Source: Takakia lepidozioides (taxonomy: Eukaryota; Streptophyta; Takakiopsida; Takakiales; Takakiaceae). Taken from it: DNA of 64,000 nt. Shown one piece after another: positions 53,985 through 64,000 of the stretch. Location of the stretch: assembly GCA_030704615.1 (NCBI GenBank), contig CM060732.1:6508001-6572000 (forward strand), in the 5' to 3' direction. Position numbers and translations under genes: made by a program. The notes below the pieces were generated by a model. The model was not told the DNA's origin. It worked only from the letters and a program-made list of their open reading frames with translations, and searched no databases. The number at the start of each line of letters is the position of its first letter. Within the stretch, counting starts at the first letter, position 1.

Positions 53985-56190
53985 TTATGAAAGTAATATT
54001 TGTTTGGAAGACAATACCGCCTCACCAAGAGACCTCCCAAGCAGCGGGGATGTTGTCATGCCAGCTGAAGCGTAGAGAGGGTAAACTGGTGCCGAGAATG
54101 CCGCTTTTGCCCCAGGACTGCAAAAAATCCTCGAGGAGCTTGGTTGCGCGTTGTTGTGAAGACCTGGCAATGGCTGCACACAAGATGCCCTATGTTTTCC
54201 TCCCCTCAGTAAGCAGGTCATTGTAAATGCAGAACAGAATGGACCTGCCCCTGGGGGTCTTCCCTCATAGACGAAAGAGCACCTAGCCTTCCAGAGATTC
54301 CACAAAGTGTAAGCTCTAAGAGTGGCCCAAACTGGATAGATGCATCTTGCAATCTAACATCAAATTTAGCAAAAGCAAGGAAGGGGGGGAGGGGTTGTGG
54401 GAAGGAATCCCAAGAAGAGTAAAAATGCAACACCATTCTCCAGACTCTAGCAGGTAGATGACAACCTGCCAAGCAATGTTCAATGGACTCAGGCTGGGCC
54501 AGACAAAGGCTGCAAAGAGAATTATTATGAAGGGTGGCAGCGTGAACAGAGAGAATGTTATGGGCCAGCTTCCATAGAAATCCGGAGATTCTAGTTGCCC
54601 TTGGCTTTCGCCAGATGTCTTTCCATACCTTGTCCCAGACTGCCTGCGAGAGGTTGAGCTGACCCCATTTACTATTCCACTTGGTTTGAAAAGATCTGGT
54701 GGGTCTTAGCAGCAGGTATCCCATTTTGATAGAGTAGGCAAAAAAAGGCGAGTGTTTGGAGTCCATCCAACTCCACTCCCCTGGGTCAAACTGAAGGGCA
54801 TCCAGTGGGTACTTAACGAACCAGGTGAAAGCTGAATGTAATGCCCACTACATCTCCTGCCCTTGCGGTGGGGAGGGGTTAACATTACCTTCGGAGTCCA
54901 GCTCCCTGATAGGGAATAGTGAGGCTTTGTGCAGGTCTAGTGAGCCCCTAATATGCAGATTCCCATCCTGGTCAACGAGGAAGGAGATACCAGATGCAGT
55001 TTTGTCTGTTATTGACAGGACCAAGAGATTAACCGTGTTGCCCATGTCGAGTGAAGACGCCATCCAGGTGGGCAGAGACCAGGGGCTTCCTTCATCTCTT
55101 AGAAGTGGGAGCATATAATTGGGCACCTCTGCCAGCACGGCAAGCCATGCTTTGAGACGTCTGGGACCAACCAGTGGGCCGACGGAGGATTCAGATAGGT
55201 AGTGTCCATGATCCCAGATGCTACCTATGTGCGTAAAGCCACAGTGCTCCCAAAAGGCCCACTTTGAATTGTGTTGAATAAACGCTGTAGAGTCCATGTT
55301 GTAGCTCGCAAACAGGGGTTGACGGGAGCATTCTGCAAAATTGGAGGACATCCTCTGAGTAAGAGAGGGCCTGATTGCTTGCCACGCTGCCCAAATTGAT
55401 TGCCAAGGGCGGGAACCCAGCTGCACGTTCGCATTTCTGCCTTGTACAATCCAGCGCAGAGATTGGGTCCCAGGGAGGAGGAGGTGGGGTGGGCTCCCAT
55501 TAGATATGGTTGCACGAGGTTTACTCCATGGGTTGTGGCGATGAGATATGTCTCTAGGAATCCACTTAGCCAAAAGCGCTTTAATCTGTGTTGCAGGGTC
55601 AATGATTCCAAGTCCTCATTTGCTCTTTGGCTGGCAAAGCTGTTCCTACGAGACAAGGGCACGTCTGACATGTGATTGTGTGGATGTTCCCTAGATGAAG
55701 TTCCGCACCAGGGCTTTGATTTCTTTCACCAAGGAGGTACCAGGGTCCCATACCGCAGCAAAAAACCAAATGGATGCAAGGAGGATCTTGTTAACTACAA
55801 GTGCTCTTCCCGCAATGGAGAGCATGGAAGAGCTCCAATGAGCTAGCGTCTTTTTCAGTTTCATGATGACAGCCTGCATGGTACTTCTCTGGAACAAAGG
55901 CCAATCTGATGTCCCAAAAGAGTATATGACTCCCCCTCACGAAGCCAGTTGAGACCAATATCCTGCCCCCAAGGGTCACAATGCGCAGAGCTGGTGTGGT
56001 CGTGCAGCAGGGAAATGGAAGAATGCCCATGGATTTCGTCCAATTGACCTTCAGCCCTGAACCCAAACAAAAGATTTGAAGGGCTTGCAGAGCCCTCTGA
56101 ATATTATCCTGGTTCGAATTGTCCAACAGCAAGGTAGTATCATCGGCATACATAGACAATTTAACCATTTCAGGCTGGAAGGTAGCTGCA
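53985..56190 (-). mobile_element. LINE fragment 6: 5'-truncated copy
   Basis: It begins inside RT at VKLSMYADDTTLLLD (56168) with an intact YADD box. SGLKVNWTKSMGILPF, ALVVNKILLASIWFFAA and the linker (LRWIVQGRNANVQLGSRPW) follow. The zinc-binding region is at 54766-54218: FFAYSIKMGYLLLRP, VWKDIWRKPRATRISGFLW and CSLCLAQPESIEHCLAGCH. This is the usual 5' truncation of LINEs. Frame is broken in about four places. Confidence 0.85.
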
Positions 56191-56460
56191 ACCCCATAAT
56201 ATCCTATTCCTATTTCTCATTGTCGTTTTGCAAGTCACCCCTCACTGCTGATGAATGTCGTCCTCTTTTCCTCTCTCTTCTCTTTGTTGATACTATGTGA
56301 AGACGAGCTCTTCATTTCCTTTGTCTCTAACCCTTCACTGCGCTGGTATCGAGAAGCATGTTTCCGTGTGTTGAGGACAGGCGGAGCAACCACCTGTCCG
56401 TGTGTTTCAGGCGTAAATCTGCAACTCGAGAACTCCCTTCTTGCTCACTTCATGGCCAAG
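56191..56460. other. Spacer between LINE 6 and chromovirus copy C
   Basis: No gene or clear repeat was recognised. Confidence 0.4.
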
Positions 56461-57957
56461 GTACGATCCTCCCCTAGGATCGAATTGCCTTACTGCAACA
56501 ACATTTCTTGCGACCGCTCACAATGCCGCTTTTTTGGCATCACCTTGAGCAAGGGTTCGCCTTGAACCCCTTTGACTAGGAAGATAACCTTGAACCAACC
56601 GTGTGCCCCAAACTACAGTTGGGCCCACTTTGAGATGTTGGCCTGAGGTACGGGAACACGCCGAAGCCGCACTAAGACTTTGTCCCGAGGTTACACGATT
56701 ATAGTACGTGAACGGAAGCACGTAGCTTCTGCGATAGCCCGCACTACTTTGAAGTAAGGCTTCAAAAACGAAACGTGGAACACAAGATGCACCTTGCTGT
56801 CTGCCGGCAATTCCAACTCATACACATCCTCATTCATTACCTTCCGAATGCGAAAAGGCCCCGCATACAGAGGTACGAACTTCGGACTCACTTCCGGAGG
56901 TAGTCAAAAATTCTTGATGCTCAACCAGACCTCCGTGCCTGCCTCAAACTTAACTTCCCTCCGCTTCCGATTAACCTGCAACTCATAGCGCTTCCTAGCC
57001 TTGGCAATGTTGTACTTAGCAAGCTCCATTAAACGCTTGCATTCCTCCCACACCGCCATTGCCGCTGGCACCTTCTCACCATCTTCCGACCGCCTCCATT
57101 GTCCCTTGGGCGGCCCAACTTGCCGGCATCAAAGGCTTTCCCGTAGACCACTTGGAATGGGGAAGCCCCGGTTGCGGAGTGTTCAGCGCTATTATAATAA
57201 AACTTTGCCGCATCCAAGTGATCCACCCAGTCCGACTGATCAGTCGATACGTAATTCCGCAAGAGCTGTTTCACCACGGAGTTCACCCTTTCCGTTTGGC
57301 TGTTCGTTGTAGGTCGGAAGGTTGTACTCATCTTTAGCCTCGTCCCCATTTTCTTCCAAAGTGTTTTCCAAAACTTACTCGTAAACTTTGGATCGCGATC
57401 TGAAACAATGTCTCTCGGGAGTCCATGAAACTTGAAGATGTGGGCGAAGTGAAGTCGCCCCGTCTCCTGCGCCGTTGCCGTTTCATTGGTGGGGATGAAA
57501 TGGCCCATTTTGCTGAACCTATCCACCACCACCATGATTGCATCGAATCCTTTTGACAGCGACAAAGCAGTCATGAAATCCATTGAGACACTCTCTCAAT
57601 ACCCCCCTGGAATCGGCAAAGGTTGTAACAGCCCCGCTTGCTTTTTGTACTCGCTCCGGTTTTGCTGATATGAGGTGCATGTCTTGACATACTTCCTTGG
57701 CCTCTTCCCTCAGTTTGGGCCAGAAATACTCTTCCTTCAAGAGTGCCGCGGTGCGCTTGGCCCCGCCATGGCCTGCAAGCATGCCATCATAGTATTCTCT
57801 CAAGAGACTATCTGAGCCATTTCTTCGGCACGTAGAGACGCTTTTGCTTGTACAGGAGCAGTCCATTGTGCAAGTGGAACTGCGACTTAACCCTAGCCTC
57901 AAGTCCCGCAACACAGGCTTCACCAACTCATCTTTCCGATAAGCCTTCCGTACCAAA
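56461..57957 (-). mobile_element. Ty3/gypsy chromovirus fragment, copy C
   Basis: Minus-strand piece with 3' UTR and integrase of the copy A family. An internal deletion joins the UTR (to 56749) straight to the integrase C-terminal region (FHVSFLKPYFK), removing what is about 735-1345 in copy A, including the chromodomain. It ends at 57957 against a LINE scrap. Confidence 0.9.
57029..57956 (-). pseudogene. Integrase (copy C)
   Basis: The zinc domain (HGGAKRTAALLKEEYFWPKL) is at 57956-57519 and the core at 57583-57029. The core has IMVVVDRFSKMGHF, IVSDRDPKFTSKF and NSQTERVN (D, D, E) and YNSAEHSATGASPF in one open frame, so it is better preserved than in copy A. The chromodomain is deleted. 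The frame change near 57560 and the truncations make it non-functional. Confidence 0.85.
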
Positions 57958-58340
57958 TTGGATCATTACCGCTTCAATGAAGAGAACTGGTCCACTATTT
58001 GGGGCTTGGCCTGGATCAAAACTCGACTAGCAAAAATTGCAGTGTTTCTGTGGCAGCTCGTGAACAGGGTTCTTAAGGTTGGAGAATGACTCCAGCTCTA
58101 AGGAGTAGTCTTTTGTGCATGTTGTTCCTCAACAATCTTGGAAAGTATAGAACATTGTTTGCTTTTCTTCCATGCTCCAGCCAGAATCTGGCCTTATGTC
58201 AAGTCCTTCTACCACATCTGGAACCCAAGAAACCTCTCTGCTACTGATCTGCTTCTGAACTATGATCCAGTTACCAAATCCAGAGCTGTGAACTGTCAGG
58301 TTTTCGAGGTTCTACCTTATGGCACCTTTGGAAGTTAAGA
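57958..58340 (+). mobile_element. LINE fragment 7: zf-RVT scrap
   Basis: On the plus strand, WSTIWGLAWIKTRLAKIAVF then MESIEHCLLFFHAPARIWPY correspond to the zinc-binding region of LINE 6 (VWKDIWRKPR..., ESIEHCLAGCHLPARVWRM). Only about 380 bp, in opposite orientation to the other LINE pieces. Confidence 0.7.
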
Positions 58341-58416
58341 TGCAAAAACACCTTTTCAGGACAAACCTTAACTATCTCAGCTCTTCTATCTAACATCTTT
58401 CATGACCTGCAAACTG

Positions 58417-59530
58417 TGTCGCGGCCCTTTGCCTTGAGGGCAGGGGGTCGGGACACGAGAGGGGTTGCCCCTGTGGTGGGGGCAGTGGCGACAATAGATG
58501 CGGGGGCTGAAGCACCCTTGAGTGCCCAAGGCACTCAAGGAGGCGGAGGCGCTCACTAGGTGGAGCCCCGCACACCGGGTTGCGGTGGGGGTGGTTCCAC
58601 GAGGGGTGGTGGTAGCTTAGTGGGACGTAGTGGGGGTGGCATAGGACTCACCATGGGGGCGGAGATCTTGTGATGGGAGTCGTGGGGAGTCTTGGGACTC
58701 ATCACAGTCCAATGAGACCGTGGTGGGTGGGCCAAGACTTACCGCGACTCTTCACCGGGAGTCGAGGGTTTTCGTGGTGGTTCGCCATAAAATGGCATGG
58801 TTGTTTGTGAACCCCCCGCGGACAGTCACATAAGTATATATGGGGAGTAGTAACCCCGAGAACGGTGCAAGCCCGTTGGTGTCCAAAAACTAGTGAGTAA
58901 GCGAGCGAGCCGGAAAGCGACCAAGGAGTGGGGAGCTATTCCGGACTGCCATCCACCAAAGGGAATTTCCACTAGGCCCAAATTGGTGGAGGGTTTCTGG
59001 GAAGAGTAAAGGGGGACCGTTATGTCTCGGTGAGCAGCCAAAGCTCCGAGTTGGCCCGGTGGCCAGGTTGGGAGTTAGGCGCGCGCATCGAAGCGAGTAA
59101 CTATGACTTGAAGGGGAGCTTACCGAAGTGAGGTGCGCGACACTTGGTATCAAAGCTTAGAGTTCAATACGCGATCATCCTTGGGATCGGCCTCATCATG
59201 GGGTCAGGCAAGCGAAAGTGAAAGCGGAACGGCCCGAAAGGTGATTATCCTGGTGAGCCCGATGGGGGCGACGTGTCACCGAAGCGGCCATTTGAGGAAG
59301 CGATGCATGCTTTTGAAAACGAGGCCACTCAAGAACGGGAGGAATCTGAGGAGTCGGAGCCCGAGGAATCCCTGAGAGATCCGACAGACCAACAGATGCT
59401 TCCCATGCCAGCAGCCTTTTGGGAAGGGTTGTTGGCGCAGTTTGGCGGGACGTTGAAAGACGTGTTGAAGGCGGCTAATGCCACTTCCACTAAGGCAAAG
59501 TTTAAGGTGAAGCCTAAGGAACCCGACACC
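58417..59530 (+). mobile_element. Ty3/gypsy chromovirus, copy D, LTR plus gag start
   Basis: A complete 726-bp LTR (58417-59142), a primer site with one mismatch (TGGTATCAAAGC, 59145-59156) and the gag N-terminal region to about 59530 (AFWEGLLAQFGGTLKDVLK). It then stops abruptly in CCCGACACCTG. An early stop (AAGTGA in the GSGKRK region) breaks gag. The LTR keeps a TATA-like GTATATATGG near 58833. Confidence 0.9.
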
Positions 59531-60438
59531 TGTCGAGCGGCTTTTACTCACCCATCCCTTCGCTATCCGAGGTGGAAACTCCAAGATAGAAGAGTTGGAT
59601 ATCTCTAAGCACTCAGCCCGCTCAGTACAATCAGTCATGACCTGCAGCTAGTGAATCATGGTTGTGCTTCCCCTTTGTATTCCTTCTTGCCTTCATGTTA
59701 TCAATTTACCTTATCTGATACTGAAGCATTAGTTTGCTTCAGTATCTTCTTAGTTCCAGTTAATCATGCATTCATTTCACAGCTTCACTCATGTCTCTCT
59801 ACACAGTGTGCTTGTATCGAATAAGTATCAGATTACGATTTATCAAGTACTAGGCCAATGTCAAGTGACTCTAATTACAGGGTAATACTGGCCACAAGTT
59901 CCTTTCCCTAAATCCCCTCTTGTCAATGAAATAAAGCATCTATTGTTCATCTCTCCTCCTACTCCGTGCTCTCGTTCTTGCTCTCCGCCTGATCTCCTCT
60001 CCTCCATGACCATGAAGCGCTCCCCCCGTCCAGTCTCCTTCTTTCCGTTGCCGCCCTCCTTATCTGCCCCCAAGCTGTTCTAACCACCTAACTAATTAAC
60101 CGTCATCCCTCACAGTCGTTCCTGCCAATGATAACTGTTCCCATGTACTGTGACAGGCTGTGTCAAGCTGTGTCGAGCCTGGCTGTGTAAGGCTGTGTCG
60201 GGCTGTGTGGCTGTGCGAAGCTGTGGCTGTGTGGCGGCTGTGACTGGCTGTGTGCTGTGGCGGGCTGTGTCGGCTGTGACTGGCTGTGACCCCCTAAAGC
60301 CTGCTGCTGCCACCCCTAAGGCTCCTGTTGGTCTCAGTCTGCGCAAAAATTAAGGGTACCCCACAGAACCCGTAAAAGCGTCTAAGTCCCAAGCAGCCCT
60401 CTAACATTTACCCCTCCCCCTCTCAAAAAGCCGTGTCC
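59531..60438. other. Gene-free stretch with GGCTGTGT minisatellite
   Basis: 60151-60290 is an irregular run of GGCTGTGT and GGCTGTGAC units. ATACTGAAGCATTAGTTTGCTTCAGTAT (59722-59749) is an imperfect hairpin. No coding sequence was recognised. Confidence 0.6.
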
Positions 60439-63400
60439 TCACGGTTTACTGTTGGGATTAGCAAACCTTTGTGAGCGAGCACCCTTCTGACGGTGAGAGT
60501 CTCGTGAAGGACTCCGTGTGCGAGCCCGAGTCCTGTCACTGGTTGACGGAGATGATTGAGCACTACCTGGAAATGTCAGTCCCTCCTTTGGCTGATATCG
60601 AGGTAACCTCTCAGGCATAGGAGATCCCCGTCGTTTCTTCTCTGCCATCTGAATTGCATAGTCCTCTGCCATGTCAAAAGAGTCCGCTGAAGAAACAGTA
60701 GTATCAGAATCTCGTCCCCCTAGGTGTTTTAACGGCCGAACTTTAAGTGGAATCCTCTGTGGCATACAATGTGTCCACCATGTCTGGAAGTTTAAATTGT
60801 ACAACTTGTTGTAAGCGCTGCAAAATTGGTGAACCCTGAACTCCTTATCTGTATAGGTAAGAGGTGTGCCAATGACTTGGGAACAGTGCAAGTATTTCCA
60901 TGCCTCATGTCCCTTAAAGAAAATATCGTCAGGGCCAATTTCTGTGTTGTCAAATTGTTCCAGCCGAATGAAACCATGAACGAAGTTGGGAATCCTTTTG
61001 CATCATAACTTTTGCTCATATAGGTACATATGAGGTGGCACTGAAGGTAAGACCCAATGATCCCCACTGGAATAACTCAGAAATCGCGATTGCATCTTCT
61101 GCTGCTCAATGTGATAACGTGCCAGAAAACAAGCAGCATAGTATAATCCACAGCCCATGACAATACTTGCTACCTCCTTGGTTGGTATAAATGTACCCAT
61201 GTACAACTTGGAAGGCAATTAATTCCTTCAACATGGTACTTGCTTCAGACCAGTACCTCGCAAAGTGATGATCCTCAATGGGTCGATTGTTCGGAAGAAC
61301 CTTAGTCCTAGTTGCCACTGGCAGCCAAATGCGCATGATCTGGTAGTAATGTGCCAACGACTGCGGAGGACTAAATTCCTTCCAAGCCAAATCCAACACA
61401 ATGGGAATTTGGTTGAAGGGCATAATCATAGCCCGACTGTACTCCCGTGCAGCAGGAGTCTTAGGTGGTTAAAAGCAGCATCCCCCCATACCTCAGGCTG
61501 TGGTGTGGCTGTAGTAACAACAGGGTCAGCTACCGCACAGTCACTTGTTGTGGTATTGGTAGCACTGGCCCTTCTACCACTGGCATCTCCTGCACCCCTT
61601 GCGAAGAAGACTGAAAAATTAGAGTTCTGGCTGTAAATAAGTAGCCATCAGCTGCTCCTCAGGTACAAAGACTCTCTTGTCAATATTGAAGTCAGGTCAT
61701 CCACCTGAGTCTGCAGGCCTTCTACATCCTCTGTAGCTCCGCTATCCTACTATAGACATTGTCTATAGTAGTTGTGGCAATGTTCTGCACCTGCAGTCTG
61801 AGCTCATTCATCTCGCCCTGGGTGAGCTTCCGTGGTGCTTTGCCTTCCACCGGCCCTTGTGCTAACCAGACCTGCATAAGGTGGTTATCCACCAAGTTGT
61901 GTGTGGCACCCCTGAGAGTCTGCTCCTCTGTGAGCCTGTACACATCTAACTGCTGCTGTAAAGCCTCCATGCGCTTCGCATGAGGTTCAACCAAACTCGC
62001 ATAGGCAGCAGCCAGATTATTGGCTTCCTTCCAAGCCTTGTTAGCCACAGAGAGTTCATTTCTATTTACCATGACCGTTTGTTGCAACTCCAGGATGTAC
62101 CTCTCTTGGTCAGCTTCAACCTGTCTGTATTGCTTGAAAGTATTCTTGCGACAGATTGTATTCTTCATATCAACAATGAGTTTCGCTGCTCGATCTCTGC
62201 CTCTGCCTTCATACATCTCTCCCTTGTCTGTTAACTTCTAATGTAGTTTGCTCAAGAGTAGTTGTGAGTGTAGCACATTGTATGGTCATCCTCTCATACT
62301 GCCTGCAACTCCGTATGTAGTGCATTCACTTCTTGCAACTTGCCTCATGCTTCACCTGCATTTGGTATAACTGTTGCTTATGTGCTTCGTGCAACTGGTC
62401 CTGCGCGAGGCCTGCTTTCCTTGGCCAACTGCAAAGCAGCTTTTGTATCCTCTAACTCTTGCTGTACTTGAGATTGACCTCCTCATCGACCTTGTTTGCA
62501 CACTCAGTGGCAAGTCGAGCCTCAAACTCCTTCCTGAGTTCCTCCCTCAAAGCTGCCAATTGGGTAGATGGAACATGGGATTTCACATAAGTGCCCAACA
62601 AATTAAGTGTCCTGCTTATGGAACTCATAAGCATGGCCTGCTGAGGGTCATCATGGTGAGCTTGCTGCTGTTCTCCCTGATCCTCAACAGTGTGATGCCT
62701 CACAACCATTCAGGCCATTGCCCCACCAGATTTTCTTCCTGAACCACCTCATCCGCCACAGGTGCTGCAGTGTCTTGATATTCTACCCCTGGTACCTCCG
62801 TCACAGGTGTGGGTATTACATGCACAGCAGGGTTTCCCCTGGACAACCGCTGCACCTCTGGAATCACTGTTTCCCTTACCAAGCCAGAGTTTTCATAGAG
62901 AAGGTCACCCTTCTCAATTTCGGCCACGACCTGCTCTGTAGTGGGAATGTCCAACCTTTCTCCTTCCAGAGCAATTGGGGTGATGCACAGCATATACTAA
63001 CTGTAACAGAGTCAATTGGTTGTGGTGGCTGTGGTATCGAAGTGACTTCCTCTTCCCTCTCTGAAGGCCCTGCTTCCAATAATAGCAGCTCTCTGTGCTG
63101 CTGTGCCCCATCCTGCACAAGAGCTTGGGAAACATTATCGTGCGGTTTCCGTGAAGCCAGTGGATCCGCCACTACAGTCTTACCCCGCCTCTGTCTCTTA
63201 GACTGGTGTTGCCTGCCAGTCCACCCTCACTGTGTGAAGAGCTTGCTCTTCAATTGCAGTGGTTTCTGCCTCAAACACTCCCATCTCCTTACGTTCCCGA
63301 GTATCAAGTATGCAAGAATCAAGAATTATTTGGGCAATGACTGGGACCGGACACAATGATCGGAGACTTAGCAGCAGTGCCCTGTAACCTCTTCATCTCG

Positions 63401-63928
63401 TCCACCAATCCGTTGTACATTAACTCCGCCCAAGCGACATCCTCTCCCCTCAAAGCTTTCAGGATCTCCTCTGTGAATGACCTGCTCAAATACTGTTGGT
63501 TCTGTTTCATGGCAAACAGAACGTTCAAGATTTGGCCAACTTCCCTAAGCCCTGGGTACTCGGCTTTGGTACAAGCAAACCTTGAGTTTTAAAGAAACTC
63601 CCTTCGGAAAAATTCCCTATCTGCAATCTTGCCCTGTGCTCATCCACATCCACATGTCCTGATGGCAAATCAAACAATTGCTGCAGGTACTGGGGAGTAA
63701 TTTCTATATCTACTCCCCTCACCTGAGTAACTCCTGTCCGAGGCTCAAAGTTCTGAAGAAATTGTATCATGAACTGCCGATGATGCAAGGACCAGTCCTT
63801 GCGTAGCAATCCCTCCAATCGCAGCTCCTTCAGTAGCTGCACCGCCTGTGGTGTAGCAATGTTTGCTTCTGTAAGATTGTGGTGCTCTTCACCCTGATAT
63901 CCTCCATTCCTCTCACTCTCTTCATTCT
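60439..63928 (-). pseudogene. Large coiled-coil gene, mobile-element-like, frame-broken and partial
   Basis: It enters from the right edge. An acceptor-like GTTTGTCTAG near 63929 precedes NEESERNGGYQGEEHHNL, then QLLKELRLEGLLRKDW and ITPQYLQQLFDLPSGHVDVD (63842-63525). It continues through an acidic Pro/Val-rich part (62993-62700) and a coiled coil (62216-61722, heptad-rich, RYILELQQTVMVNRNELSV). A folded-looking part (61429-61003, FARYWSEASTMLKELIAFQV) and a basic Ser/Arg tail ending near 60439 (RTRARTRSPSRDSHRQKG) complete it. The pieces lie in all three frames. No enzyme motif was seen. It resembles gag-like or plant-mobile-domain proteins of repetitive families, but I cannot name it. Confidence 0.4.
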
Positions 63929-64000
63929 AGACAAACAGAAAGGTTTTGGTTGAACAACTGAAGAAAGCTGCAGGGCACAAAGCATAAAAGTATGGTTGGC

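Overview
This is nuclear DNA from a land plant. The evidence is GT-AG spliced genes, a nine-exon cytochrome P450 of the CYP85 clan, Ty3/gypsy chromoviruses primed by initiator tRNA-Met, L1-type LINEs, a hAT fragment and tRNA-headed SINEs. The density and nesting of repeats fit a large-genome plant. I lean towards a seed-free lineage, but nothing here proves it. Most of the window is decayed mobile DNA, with a gene-bearing island at about 26.8-38.9 kb.

Layout: 1-6.4 kb, a nearly complete chromovirus on the minus strand, with its 3' LTR cut by the window edge. 6.4-9.8 kb, dispersed repeats and a possible orphan terminal exon. 9.8-12.7 kb, a SWIM zinc-finger gene bracketed by repeats built around GGCGCC. 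12.95-22.4 kb, a field of repeats sharing one vocabulary, with a roughly 1.1-kb inverted repeat around a hAT fragment, a LINE 5' half and an element rich in GTTAC motifs. 22.6-23.5 kb, an array of short palindromes at about 50-bp pitch. 23.5-26.8 kb, repeat scraps. 26.8-31.3 kb, an apparently intact P450 gene (463 codons from nine exons). 35.5-38.9 kb, a degenerate phytocyanin, an unrecognised multi-exon gene and a two-exon plant-specific gene with a WDCGS motif and a His tract. 40-59.5 kb, LINE and chromovirus pieces nested in one another, plus SINEs. 60.4-64 kb, a frame-broken minus-strand gene with a long coiled coil and an Arg/Ser-rich tail that runs off the right edge.

The chromovirus copies are one family: the LTRs are 725, 726 and 503 bp, and all internal regions are frame-damaged or truncated. 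The LINE pieces also form a related set; two (5' ends near 17.1 and 52.85 kb) share the same 5' terminal sequence. The likely working genes are the P450 and the WDCGS gene, and possibly the unrecognised gene beside the latter. All exon models were made by eye from splice consensus, reading-frame continuity and family motifs. None is backed by transcripts or database searches.
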